NCBI GenBank assembly: GCA_003260075.1
Contig: QLIY01000200.1
Coordinates: forward strand, 86,120-150,119
Length of the DNA: 64,000 nt
Direction of reading: 5' to 3'
DNA from: Phallusia mammillata
Taxonomy: Eukaryota; Chordata; Ascidiacea; Phlebobranchia; Ascidiidae
The notes below the pieces were generated by a model that worked only from the letters and a program-made list of their open reading frames with translations, was not told where the DNA came from and searched no databases. This document shows, in pieces, positions 1-12,384 of this stretch (position 1 is its first letter; every line of letters begins with the position of its first letter). A program made the position numbers and the translations under genes.

Positions 1-123
1 CAACCTGGAAAAAGCTGCAATAACAGGCACTGGTCAGCTCACTGCAGAAGCAATTCGCAAAATGCTGGGGGGGGGGGGTTCAGAATGGGACCTGTTCTTT
101 AAAATAATATTTTTTTTGTCAAG

Positions 124-3100
124 CTTCGAAGCAACCTGGAAAAAGCTACTATAACAGGCACTGGTCAGCTCACTGCAGAAGCAATTCGCAAAATGCTGCA
201 TGATCGCCACCAGTCAAGGGCGCCAAATCATGTTGTACCTTCACCTCCTCCATGGCTTGTTGGTCCGATGAAACGAAGACACTTAACATATGATTTTCCA
301 TTCGACACCAGTACACAGCATACGGTATGTGACACAATAAATTATTCCCCTTTTTGCTGCTGATTTAAAATTTTTGGTGTCGATTTTATTAGCTTTTTAA
401 TGTTCATCGTACTTTTTAAAATATATAATTTTTTTGACAATGTAAACATTTTGCTTTTAGAATGTGATGTATATCAACAATCTTTTAAATACTAATAATT
501 TGTGTATGGTGAATAGCTCGCAAATGATTCTGGACTAGTGTTGGTTTTTACTGCAAAAAACAATTGAAGCTACAGCAGTTGCTCGTGATGCTCTTTTGTC
601 CATGATGTTTAAAATCAAAATATTTCAGAGTTAGCTGTCAATAACGTTATCACTTATATTGAAGAAACAAAATTTGTAGCCAAAATGCTTGTTCTGTATG
701 CTAACTATAATCTTACTCGGAAATACACTCATCCATTTTTTTTAATTGGACTGATGGTACATGACCTGAAATGAGTTGAAACCACTGTGCTACATTGTGG
801 GATAATGTTTGCTAAATAGAAACCATGAATAGCTAAATTGTTTGTACTGTGATAACTCTTGTTGACGAGATGTATTTATGCTATTACCCCATTTCACAGG
901 GGACCAGTCTTGGAAACCAATCACTAAGACTCCAAGAGCAAGCAGTGGTGCGAGATCTATTGGCTGTATTGTCTGGGATCGAGGGAACCCATATTCTAGT
1001 CAGGCAGGGCGATGATAAGTATTCTCCAAGAAGGTTTATCCTCGAACCAACCATGGGTAAGAGAAAAAAAAACATAGGACTGCCATGCTTACATTTTTGT
1101 GTGATGCGTTGTAAGATAAATTGATCAAAACTGGATGAGTTTTGTTTGGTTGAACACTAAGCTGCCTATGTGTTTGCTTTGGTTATGGATAGACATGCTT
1201 AGATTATTATAATGTCCAGCTAGTATAAAAAAGTAATAACACATGTTCTTAAAATGCTAAATTTTTCCACTGAGTAAATTACTACATGACCTTTGTTTTG
1301 ACCTTTAATAAATAGATTGTCGGCCAGCTCATCTGTAAAAGAAACAGTCAGTGTTTGGATTTAAATACTCTTTTTGCTAAACTCGTTAAGATATAACTGC
1401 TGTTTCGTGATTTATTTATTTATTTCCTGTTTAGGACTAAAGATGCCATATATTTGGGCGAAATCGATTTAAGTGTTTTGCAAAAGGAAATATACAGACT
1501 AATTTAAGTGTGTGCTGGATTTGTCAGCTAATTAATGCTGTTTCTGATTGTGATTATTTTAGAAAAACATGTGAAAATGCCATGTGCTTTTTAACTCTTA
1601 TTATTTGATAAAGAAAAAAACAATTTTATACTGTACATATTGACTAATGACAATTGTATGGTAGATGTCTCACTTGCTGAAATGGTGAATTTGGTTGTGC
1701 CCATCGCCAGCTCCTACTCTATTGTCATCGGCTTCATTGAAGGTAATATCGATACTTACGAGAATAAACACTAATGAGACCTTGATTTGATTAGAAGTTT
1801 TTATTTTGAAACAAGGCCAACTACCAAACTTTTATAAGAGTTTTCTAAGGTACTGTGCAGGTATTTTGTGGCACATTTTATTTTCACTTATATTAGTATT
1901 AGCTGCAATGAAATAATTGAGAAAAAAGGTGTTGAATCAGGCCATCAGTTTATGTTTTTCGTTTTAGATCTGTTTAGTGGATATGATTATCCGTCTTTTT
2001 TTAACAAGTGATTATTGTTTTGCAGAAAGAAGTTTGTTTGAGTATGGAAAAGTCAACCATGCCTTGTGTTCAGCCATGAAAACCATTATAAGGGTGAGTC
2101 GAAACTTTATCTTTGTTGTGATGTATAGCAAAAGCCCTCTATTTGCTTGTACATGTGGCAAGGTTTTGCTTGTACATGTGGCAAGGTAGCACATATGTTC
2201 CAAGCTCTCTACCTTACTGACAAAAAAGCGACCTAATTCATGTGGTCGAACTGGCGAGGGGGGGGGGATGTGATGTATTGCACAAACCCTCTATTTGCTT
2301 GTACATGTGGCAAGGTGTGGGGTAGCACATATGTTCCAAGCTCCATACCTTACTGACAAAAAAGCGACCTAATTCATGTGGTCGAACTGGCGATCACCTT
2401 TTCTGGAGTTGACATGCACCAGGCAGGCAACGTTGCTTGTGATTCGACTTTTGGCTGGTTCACCACTGAGCCTGCGTAACTCAGTTGGCGGAGCAAGAGT
2501 CCCGGTAAGACTCTGTCATGGGTCCAAATCTCATCCCAGGGTAGATTTTTCTAGCCTGTGCCTTGCCATGGGAATTGGAGACAGGCTTGATTACACATGG
2601 GCCTGTCCTACCATGATTTATCAAAAAGTATGCGATCACTGGTCTCCATGGATGCTTCAGGGCTGATCCCAGTATGAATGTGTTCATCGTAGCTAATTGG
2701 GACATTCCACTTAGCTATCAAAGGCTCTTACTTCCATTTACATTATATCATACTACATACAGGTAACTCTATTTTTTTACCCAATGTTTAGGAATACCAG
2801 ATTAACCTTGCACAGTTGGATGACCACCGTCGTCGTGGCGATTTATCCCTACAGCGTCTGGTGTTTCTTCTTCAACCAGTCCTCAGACAGATGTCAGTTC
2901 TCTCTTCAGTGGCTATTGCAGTTGAAAGAGGCAACTGCCTTGGGGGCTCGGTCCTGACATTGTTACACAAGCGAATTATGGGCAGCGTTGGGTAAGTAAC
3001 ATATGTTGTCAAAAAATAACAGAATCTTAACCAAAACTTCTCAGATTTGCATTGTTTTCATATTGTGACAAACTGTCTCATCAAAATGATGAAATTTCCT

Positions 3101-5655
3101 CAATTGAAGCTTGTTGTTTTGAAGTAAAGTGTTTATAATTTAGTTCAGTGGTTACATTATTGCCAATTTGCTGTTGACCACAATTTATGATAATAAAACG
3201 ACTATTCTGACACTCTGGCACTGTGGCCTATTACACATTTGCTGTGGGGTTTAAGAAACAGTCCCCTTAAGCCTCTTTTATATTTGTTTGTTAAGTTTTG
3301 ATACTTGCTTTAAGGGTGTACTTCCTTGTACTTTGTTTGCATAAGAAATACAAATTATTTAAAGCTTTTGTGGATATCTTATAGAAACATTAATGTCAAT
3401 TTGACAGAGTTGTGAATCTCTGATCCCACCGTCTTTCTTTAGATTTGAAACTGTGTGTTTCAGAGATAAAGTTGCAGAACAACTGTACACATACCTTGCA
3501 CAACTAGCAAACGTTCCATATTTGGAGATGCTTGAAAAGTGGATATATAAGTAAGTATTACTTACTAAGTAATATCTCTGTCTAAAACCCCACTGAAAGT
3601 TGCCTTTAAAATGAATTCAGAATAATACCCTAAAAAATATTGAAGAGTCCCAGAAAGGCCCATGTCCCACTGTAGGGTAGATTTTAAGCTGATTTTGTAT
3701 AACACCTTCAATAGGCCTGGTGAACTATGATTTGTTATCTCATTGACAACATTTTGGTAGAGGTGAAATGGGGGGGGGGAACATTGAACTGTGTGTTTCA
3801 GAGATAAAGTTGCAGAACAACTGTACACATACCTTGCACAACTAGCAAACGTTCCATATTTGGAGATGCTTGAAAAGTGGATATATAAGTAAGTATTACT
3901 TACTAAGTAATATCTCTGTCTAAAACCCCACTGAAAGTTGCCTTTAAAATGAATTCAGAATAATACCCTAATATCTCATTGAAGAGTCCCAGAAAGGCTC
4001 ATGTCCCACTGTAGGGTAGATTTTTCTAGACTATGCCTTGTTGGTGACAAGCTGATTTTGTATAGCACCTTCAATAGGCCTGGCGAACTATGATTTGTTA
4101 TCTCATTGACAACATTTTGGTAGAGGTGAAATCGTGGACTACTACAGTGAATTTCTTGTGGAGGAAAGAGAAAAGTTCAGTAAAGACAAGCTTTTACAGG
4201 ATTATAATGATCAGTATTGGGAATCGAGATACACGCTGTGCAGAGACAGGATACCAGTTTACCTTGAACAGGTAAAAGCCATTTTTTTAACTTTTCATTG
4301 ATGTATTGGAAAAAGGAGATATGTTTCTTTGATTTTGTGTTTCTAGGCCATGTTACGTTTTGTTAAAGCATGGTTCATATGCTTTTGCTAAAACATTATT
4401 AATTTTTTATGTTCTGTGTAATTCTTTTGTTATAGCTTATGAATGGGGAAAGAGGGTGAACAACTTATCACCCAAACTGTCTTTCCATTTGTAGATATTC
4501 TCAGAAGATATAAAAACATCTATAGTGTATGTGTAGGTATTTAGAGAAATGCAACTTATGTATTTTTCAGATGGCAGATAAAATTCTGAGCACTGGTAAG
4601 TACTTAAATGTTGTTCATGAATGTGGAAAAACTGTGTGTTTTCCGGGAGCAAGAGAGATAGTGTACAGCCCAACCAAGAAGGAATATGTCAAGCAAATTG
4701 AAGAGGTAGAACAAAAATATATTTTTCATTAGTTGTGAATACAATTTTGGTATTAATTGTTGAAATGTACAGTTTTACAGTGGGGTCACCTTGCTCATAA
4801 AAATGTTGACTTTTCATTATTTGGCGGAAAATGAGTAGCGTAGCACAATGGATTCCTACGGTTTATGTATTGTGAAATACTGTATTTGACGTTTTGATGA
4901 TTGGTGCTTAATATGTGTTGTTTATTGCTTCCTTTGGAAATATTATGATAAATGTAGTTAAGAATGGCGAGTTTAAATGTAGTCATATCTTTGTCAACAC
5001 TTTTAAATGCTCAGCTAATTGTAACAGCACTTGACTACAGGTTACTGAAATGTTGATTTATCAGTTTTTGCTTGAAAATTTGTAGTGCAGTACAATGGCC
5101 TGCTATAGTTTATGTATTGCGCAATACTGTATTTTACTTTGATAATGATTGGTGCTTCGTATGAATTGTTTATTGTTTTCTTCGGAAATATTAGGATGAA
5201 TGTAGTTAAGAATGACGAGTTTAAACGAAGTCGGGGGGGGGGTTCAGTTTTTGCTTGAAAATTAGTAGTGCAGTACAATGGCCTCCTATGGTTTATGTAT
5301 TGCGCAATACTGCATTTTACTTTCATAATGATTGGTGCTTCGTATGTGTTGTTTATTGTTTTCTTCAGAAATATTAGGATGAATGTAGTTAAGAATGACG
5401 AGTTTAAACGAAGTCATTTTTGTCAACAGTTTTAAATATTTGGATAACTTTGCAACACTTAACTACTGGTATATATGATTTTTTTCTTTTAGACTCACAG
5501 CTATGCTAGCAAGCTTCTTCTCGATCTTTTGATGAATGAACACAACCTCGCCGCCCGTCTGAGGTCAGTAAAGAGCTATTTTCTACTCAACGAAAGCGAT
5601 TTTCTCCTTCACTTCATGGACCTCACTGAGACTGAAATGAAGATGCGAATGCAAG
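124..5655 (+). CDS. TUBGCP2: Gamma-tubulin complex component 2, N-terminal/middle exons (partial at 5' end)
   Basis: GCP2 is a core subunit of the gamma-tubulin small/ring complex that nucleates microtubules at centrosomes. Nine exons can be read: 124-324, 900-1056, 1665-1742, 2026-2093, 2792-2991, 3464-3550 (repeated at 3802-3888), 4124-4271, 4571-4705 and 5493-5655. Each has AG/GT borders and the phases join correctly. Recognised stretches, by similarity to vertebrate GCP2, include VVRDLLAVLSGIEG, SLFEYGKVNHAL, LGGSVLTLLHKR, YLEMLEKWIYK, YSEFLVEEREK, DYNDQYWESRYT, MADKILSTGKYLNVVHECG and ASKLLLDLLMNE. These are the GRIP1 region and the linker into GRIP2. The first amino acids of the protein lie upstream of the window. 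Exon 3464-3550 and its near-identical twin at 3802-3888 lie either side of a G run at 3770-3779. This is probably an assembly duplication, since including both would shift the frame. The gene continues at 14544. Confidence 0.93.
2470..2700 (+). repeat. tRNA-derived SINE in a TUBGCP2 intron
   Basis: The segment has an A-box-like TAACTCAGTTGGCGG, a 6-bp anticodon-type stem AGAGTC/GACTCT and a B-box-like GGGTCCAAATCTCATCC, followed by a non-tRNA body. The loop lacks the invariant U33, so it is not a functional tRNA. Its body (AGGGTAGATTTTTCTAG) recurs at about 4012-4030 in another intron of the same gene. Confidence 0.6.
4797..5420 (+). repeat. Tandem repeat of about 250 bp in a TUBGCP2 intron
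   Basis: Three related units at about 4797-5000, 5047-5233 and 5242-5420 share GTTTATGTATTG...AATACTGTATTT and GAATGTAGTTAAGAATG. Units two and three are nearly identical and separated by a G run (allele-like). Unit one is more diverged, so an older tandem duplication is likely. Confidence 0.65.
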
Positions 5656-6049
5656 GTAGGTTTTGCCTTTATCCAGACTGTATCCGTGTGAGGATTAAAA
5701 TGAATATGTTTTAGCAAACGGCAACAAGTTTATTGTGACTCAGTTAACGTACTACATGGCACTAATGTAAAAAAAATCAATAAGTATCGCTGAAATAACA
5801 GTTAAATGGAAACATTAGATTTTTCTATTTTGAATGCCTTTTCTAATTTTAATCCTTTTTATTGCTTTCTAGACACTGAAGATGCTTTTTAGTGAATATA
5901 ATTTGTTTTTACAACACTACACTGATTTCAGCCTGGAAATAAACATTTCCCGAACTTGTGATTTGTTAAATATGCGTAGTTAATTATTGCCCTTTGTTTG
6001 GTTAGGTTAATGGCTACCTCAATAAAATGGCTAGGTAAATGGCTACCTT

Positions 6050-6051
<2 letters not shown>

Positions 6052-6121
<70 letters not shown>
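6052..6121 (+). repeat. 70-base uninterrupted G run
   Basis: All G. The sequence after it (TCAACATTTTTATCCTAAAA) is repeated after another G run at 6257-6267, so it marks a junction of repeated sequence rather than a simple expansion. Confidence 0.9.
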
Positions 6122-6122
<1 letters not shown>

Positions 6123-8183
6123 CAACATTTTTATCCTAAAATTGTTTGATTTGATTTCAAGCAAAGGGTAATACTGGTTACATTTATTTTACGTAAGTCA
6201 CTAAAAATGCTTTATGAATGGTTTAGAAAAAGGGGTAAAATAACACCATTGGGCCTGGGGGGGGGGTTCAACATTTTTATCCTAAAATTGTTTGATTTGA
6301 TTTGATTTCAAGCTAAGGGTAATACTGGCTACATTTATTTTACGTAAGTCACTACAAACGCTTTATGAATGGTTTAGAAAAAGGGGTAAAATAACACCAT
6401 TGGGCCTAAAACCCCGGAAAGGCTTTAAAATCGTAGTAGCCTATTTCTAAAAACAACAATTTTGTTGGAGGCAATATATATGAGTTATGAATACAAATAG
6501 TATTGTTGGTACAATTTATGGGTAATTAAGGGTCTTCCTTCCTGAAGGGGACGCATATATTTCACTTTGTTTTTTCCGCCGTGATTTCAATATGCAAACA
6601 ATTACGGAAGGTATAATTATGAAATAATTTCGTGTCTGTGTATGAGGCTCCTATATGAGTGTTTGAGTTAATGAACGACCCTAGAACACACTTTGTTAAC
6701 CGAAAACCCCGGCAAAATCTTAATTATCCGTCAGAGTAACATTTGTGGTAACACAACAAGCAGAATATCATTACAGGATTTTACTATACCCAAATATTTG
6801 CAAACCTATTCCATACATTATGTAAATTAATTAGAAAACCCTCAGATTAATTTCTAACGATGCACAGATCAAGCCGAACAGTCTGACGATCAGTCTTAGC
6901 TGTTTTTACGTCATCATGTATTTCGCTTTGTTAGCACACGAAAGGCGTTCAAAAAGTCTGACGCATATGGCTACTAGGCTGGTAATACTTTTTCCAGCCC
7001 AACAAAATCTATTTATAGCAATTTTGAAATCCAAATATTGAGCAAAGAGTTTATTTACTTTACGGTCGCCAGTACGTATATTTTTAATATACACGTTCAC
7101 GGCCGCTGGATGTGCACCCTTGCAGTAAGCTATTAATAAGTCTGCTTGCTGTGTAAAAAAACTAAATATTGGCGCGACTTTGCATTAATAGAACCACAAC
7201 TGCATCTAACTGTATCTTTACAAACAACAAATGACCAACACATTTTCTCTAACTTGTTTATAAAGACACAATATATGGAGGTATCGAAATCACTGCAACA
7301 TTTCAATCGTAAAGTCATAAATATAGAAAACAGTTTGTCGCATAAAAAATATGAAAGGTGACAGCGATCAACTAGCTGTGTATTGCAGAGAGGTAGTATT
7401 CTGTTTTGTACGTTTTAAAACCAATCATCGGAGGTAATGCATCGTATTGAGGTAGAAAGCACTAGCTAGAATATTTCGCAGAACAAGTTGCATATAAATA
7501 AAGCTACATTTTTATAGCACGCATGTAGTATACAAAACTGTACGGTACCACATAGCAATTTTATATTAGCTGCTGTTTAAAAGTGTATCAAAAATGCTGT
7601 TTAAAAAATGTACTGTTTTGGGTCATTGTGTATAAAAATTACGTGTCGGATACGTTTGTCTCATGATATTCGCTATAATTTGAGGAAGTAATGAACGATG
7701 TACAACGTTTCATTTTAGTGGCATGTTCATTGTTTTCATGAATTGTAACAACCAGAGTTTAATCATAATTGAGCAAAAAAAGTTTTTTCTTATTAGGACT
7801 TTACTTAAGCTCGCAACCTTTACTACTCGATAATAATCGACTCGCTTACCAGGCAAAAGTATATGGATCAGGTTTATACGTTATGGCAACTGAGCTTTAA
7901 TTTCGAAATGTCACCCTTAAAGTACGTTGTTGTTAGTTGTTACCACAGTTTGTGGTAACGGATATTTGTATTTTTTGCCTTATTATATCAAAACGTTTTA
8001 CATTTATACGGTATTTTGAACTTCAAGCCCCAAGGGTAAGGTGTGACTGGTTCGTATTCAGCACAACCATTAGTTAAAAGACATTTTAAAAATATTGCAT
8101 TAATTTGCGTCGCCTAAACCGTGCATTGTATAAGATAAAGATAATACAGCACACAAATCACTAAATCATGAAATTAATTCAAA

Positions 8184-8290
8184 ACCATACAATTTTACGT
8201 TTATTTTTATACCGAGATTGTACCTTCTGCTGGTTTTAGCCACTTGTAGTAAACAACAAGATCCACATGTGGACCAAAATTGGGGGGGGG
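8184..8290 (-). repeat. Second partial copy of the GNAT 3' end ending in a G run
   Basis: Bases 8184-8280 repeat the 3' end of the GNAT gene (as at 8296-8395) with a few substitutions, then end in ten G at 8281-8290. This is one instance of the window-wide pattern of a partial copy, a G run, and a jump back. It is probably an allele or contig-end misjoin rather than a third gene. Confidence 0.7.
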
Positions 8291-8311
8291 GTAAAACCAT
8301 ACAATTTTAAG

Positions 8312-8317
8312 TTTATT
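8312..8317 (-). terminator. Polyadenylation signal one base after the GNAT copy 1 stop
   Basis: The minus strand reads TAA G AATAAA at the end of the ORF. Copy 2 at 20350 lacks it. Confidence 0.5.
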
Positions 8318-8318
8318 C

Positions 8319-8981
8319 TTATACCGAGATTGTACCTTCTGCTGCTTTTAGCCACTTGTAGTAAACAACAAGATCCACATGTGGACCAAAATTCTTACCA
8401 TGAAATGGTTTAGTCCCATCATAATCAAGAAAGTCTTCGAAACGCGATCGCTTTAAAACCTTAAACCCCATTTTATCAGCTATGCGGTGCATAAAGCTGT
8501 TAGTTGAATACATTCCAATAGCTTCACAACCTATTTCAACGCACTTTGCTACACTTTGGTTCAAGAGTTTTGTTGCAAGACCAAGTCCTGCATATCTTGA
8601 ACTTACACTGGCTGAGCCGAAAGTCATGTAGGTTCTCGCACCGATTTCTTTGCCAAAATCTCCTGATGACTTCATATAGCGATAAAGAACTGAACTTCCA
8701 CAACTTGGCACCTCGTGTGCTGTGCTGGGTGATATGGTATTCGCGCACATTGCAACCAAACACCTTGTGCCTTTCTCCCGATATCCAAAACACAGGTTGC
8801 ACGATAGCATGTTTTCAATCCTTGGAAAAAGCACAAGTTTTAACTGGTCTTCAGTCATTGATGTAATTTGCACCATTGGATTGTCTTTGAAGAAGTTGTT
8901 AGCAAGGAAAGTCTTTACTTCTTGGCTGTTGTCTAAAGTCAGAGTCACGATCTCAAGCCCTGCTTTGGTAGCCTTGTCCAT
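8319..8981 (-). CDS. GNAT-family N-acetyltransferase, intronless, nested in TUBGCP2 intron (copy 1)
   Basis: A single-exon ORF of 220 residues. It resembles the invertebrate arylalkylamine-type or uncharacterised GNAT acetyltransferases, which transfer acetyl from acetyl-CoA to an amine. The acetyl-CoA pyrophosphate loop (motif A, R/Q-x-x-G-x-G/A) is visible as RYAGLGLATKLL at about residues 133-144. It is followed by a motif-B-like helix and sheet, NSFMHRIADKMGFKVLKRSR. The preceding strand TYMTFGSASV matches the usual beta4 position. There is no signal peptide or membrane segment, so the protein is probably cytosolic. A polyadenylation signal AATAAA lies one base after the stop, at 8312-8317 on the minus strand. 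The lack of introns in an intron-rich neighbourhood suggests a retrocopy or an intron-poor family. The substrate cannot be told from sequence. The last third is repeated at 8184-8280 behind a G run. Confidence 0.85.
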   Translation of the reverse strand: MDKATKAGLEIVTLTLDNSQEVKTFLANNFFKDNPMVQITSMTEDQLKLVLFPRIENMLSCNLCFGYREKGTRCLVAMCANTISPSTAHEVPSCGSSVLYRYMKSSGDFGKEIGARTYMTFGSASVSSRYAGLGLATKLLNQSVAKCVEIGCEAIGMYSTNSFMHRIADKMGFKVLKRSRFEDFLDYDGTKPFHGKNFGPHVDLVVYYKWLKAAEGTISV

Positions 8982-10106
8982 TCAACGTACCGAGTTGCAA
9001 ATATCTGTTCTGCAAATTACTCTAGATCAGACAGAAGCTTTTAGTTGATATCTTGCATTTAATTACATTGCTAAATATCCCAACTGGTACAAAGTCCAGA
9101 GTAAGTATAGACTTAAAATATGTATTTGAAACAAAAAACCCGCTACATTACTGGACTATTAAGACACTAGGTTCAAAGTTCAAATTACTTGATATGTTCC
9201 TCACGAAAATGTAATTCATTTTCCCGTTTTTCTTGCAATTTTCAAAACTGAGTACAGCTTATTTCTCAGTAAACACATATGACGTAAAAATCCAACTGTC
9301 GTTGCGCTTAATTTATTTTTCACTTTATTATTTCTCAAAACGATTGACCTTTAACCTTTTCTTAGCAGCGCATTTTTAATTGAATATTTACAAGATGTTT
9401 CTGCCTATTGGTCTCACAAAACTGAAGTGTTCATTGCATTGGTTCTGTTGTTGTCCGTAACGCACAATCGAAAGTCGGTTAATAAACGTATCTTGTTGTT
9501 TTCACAACTGTACTGGGTCATTGTGTACAAATTGGCAGTTACGTTTGTCTTTTTACGATGTTTGTTATGATTCGGTGAAGTAGTGAACAATGTACTACGT
9601 AACAATTGAAATCGATGATGTAATCTGACATGACATAAAAGCCTTTACTTTGTCGTCGTTGTCTCAGTCCAGGTTTCGTTTCAGTGGTGTGTCCATTGTT
9701 TTAATAAATTGTAACAACTCAGGTTTCAACCGCAGTTGATAAAAAAGTCTTTCGTCTTATGACTTTACTTTATCCCTTTTCGTTACATAATCGAGTCGCT
9801 AGCCAGGCAAAAATGTACTGGAAAATATTCATAGGTTATGGTAACAAACCTTGATAAATTATGTTTCATTAACTTAAAGTTTCGCAGTGATTCCCAATGT
9901 TACTCTCCAAATGCTTCAAAAGTAATAATCTTTCACATTTATAAAACTGTGGGGGGGGGGACAACAAACCTTGATAAATTATGTTTGATTAACTTAAAGT
10001 TTCGCATTGATTCCCAATGTTGCTCTCCAAATGCTTCAAAAGTAATAATCTTTCACATTTATAAAACTGTCACTTGGGTAAATACAATAATATACAAAAT
10101 CACTTG

Positions 10107-11310
10107 ACCCACTAACAGAGTCCCTTGACCTAAACTAAAAAAGGGCTAAACACGAATGTAAGAAAAAACGGCTACGTTTCCTAGCTAACTGCGATATTGA
10201 TTATATGTGTCATTAGTCCGCAACTACAAACATCATTCACAAGTTACCGAATGCATAGCAACACATTGCCTGTCTCACGGAATTCGAGAAACATATCGTT
10301 TTTATGTCAGTTCCGAAAATCGATTTCCATGCATTGTTGTCGTTCATGCTGTATAAAAAGAACATGAAAATAACAAACAAAAATGTTTTCTACAGCTACA
10401 TTTACAAGAAAATAAAGCCTGTATGTGAAAAAATTGCGCTATGCGAAAACTTTGGCAGAATAAAAAAACGTTTGTAACCTTTGAGTCGTTCAAATTTATA
10501 AATACATCGTCATTTGTCATGCGTTGACCCTAGTGCCTAATAACCGGAAGTTAGGCTGACATGCGTTGTTGTTTCTATTGAAAATTTACTGCACGTCTGC
10601 CGGCGCGCGTCACTATTTCGATTTATTTTTGTGACAACTTGCGAAAGAATTAGCGACTGACCAGTTTCTGACGCACCATTTAAATGGGGGGGGGGGTGTC
10701 AGTTACGTTTGTCTTTTTACGATGTTTGTTATGATTCGGTGAAGTAGGGGGGGGGGGCTAAAAATGGGCTGAACTCAAATGTAAGAAAAAACGGCCACGT
10801 TTCCTAGCTAACTGCGATATTGATTATATGTGTCATTAGTTCGCAACTACAAACATCATTCTCAAGTTACCGAATGTATAGCAACACATTGCCTGTCTCG
10901 TGAAATTCGAGAAACATATCGTTTTTATGTCAGTTCCGAAAATCGATTTCCATACATTGTTGTCGTTCATGCTGTATGAAAAGAACATGAAAATAACAAA
11001 AAAATGTTTTCTACAGCTACATTTACAAGAAAATAAAGCCTGTATGTGAAAAAATTGCGCTATGCGAAAACTTTGGCAGAATAAAAAAACGTTTGTAACC
11101 TTTGAGTCGTTCAAATTTATAAATACATCGTCATTTGTCATGCGTTGACCCTAGTGCCTAATAACCGGAAGTTAGGCTGACATGCGTTGTTGTTTCTATT
11201 AAAAATTTGCTGCACGTCTGCCGGCGCGCATCATTATTTCGATTTATTTTTGTGACAGCTTGCGAAAGAATTAGCGACTGACCAGTTTCTGACGCACCAT
11301 TTAAATTAAC
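10107..11310. repeat. Near-duplicate pair in the TUBGCP2 intron bounded by G runs
   Basis: The segment 10137-10686 (GGGCTAAACACGAATG...) is repeated at 10760-11305 with scattered substitutions. A short piece of 9530-9595 lies between G runs at 10686-10696 and 10748-10757. A third, more diverged copy at 21605-22110 belongs to the larger tandem duplication. Confidence 0.8.
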
Positions 11311-11804
11311 GACTGGCTACAATTTTTGACGCAACATTTAAAATAAAGACTGGCTACAATTTTTGGCGCTTCTAAAAATATGTCGTGGAGGTCTGCACAA
11401 AACATTGCATCGTAAAAGAAACTTACAATCGAAATGTGAAATGTCAAGCTAAGCTATGTCTTGCACAGTTACAGTAAACAAGCAACACGTAATTCTCTTT
11501 TTTGTGTTTTTTCTAAGTATGTTGTATTAATTGTATTTCTTAAATTTCGGTTAATGCTTCCTAACTATATACTACATCAATTTCCTTTACAAATATCCAC
11601 CTTTTTAACTCCAATTAACTTAATACTGAAAAAGTAGGTCTTGCTGCAAACACTTTTGTAAATAAAATGAGAATCTTGCGCTTAATATGAAAACCTGTTT
11701 TACCACTAACAGTAGGTGTGTACCCACTTTGTAAACCCAACGTTGAAAAAAGTAGGAAATTGCAATGCAACTTGGCGGGAGGTTTGTCATAGATCCCACA
11801 TTAG

Positions 11805-12140
11805 TGGTGCTCAACCTTTCGTGGACCGTGGCCCCCTTAATATAACTTTGTGAACCTCGTGGCCTCCTTCAAGTTACCCTTTAGGACCTGTGGCCCCTTT
11901 AAAAAATGTAAATGGCAGTCTCATGTTGGAATTCGGTACTAATTTCGACTTTAAACAGGTCAAATAGGGGGGGGGGCAGAATCTTGCGCTTAATATGAAA
12001 ACCTGTTTTACCACTAACAGTAGGCGTGTACCCACTTTGTAATCCCAACGTTGAAAAAAGTAGGAAATTGCAATGCAACTTGGCGGGAGGTTTGTCATAG
12101 ATCCCAGATCAGTGGTTCTCAACCTTTCGTGGACCGTGGT
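11805..12140. mobile_element. hAT-like left end, duplicated across a G run
   Basis: CAGTGGTTCTCAACCTTTCG followed by GTGGACCGTGG occurs at about 12111, with an earlier near-copy at about 11802. The GTGGCCCC-type subterminal repeats follow. A matching right end is not identified. Confidence 0.5.
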
Positions 12141-12384
12141 CCCCTAAATATAACTTTTGAACCTCGTGGCCTCCTTCAAGTAACCCTGTAGGACCTGTGG
12201 CCCCTTTAAAAAATGTAAATGGCAATCTCATTTTGGAATTCGGTACTAATTTCGACTTTAAACAGGTCGAATAGAATAAACAAGAATCCGTAATCATAAA
12301 AAACCTCAATATAGACAAATAGTATGTAAAATAGTCGATTAAATTAGGAAATAAAGTTAAAAATGAAATGGATATTAGTGGGTG

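Noticed and set aside
5874-5893. Short exon DTEDAF after the acceptor near 5873
   Set aside because: It follows in frame from 5655 but hits TAG. Its only donor would create another stop with the 14544 exon, so it is not used in the model.
5928-6164. Poly-proline ORF on the minus strand
   Set aside because: It is the translation of the 70-G run. Similar Pro-rich ORFs at 21363-21548 and 36669-36869 have the same cause.
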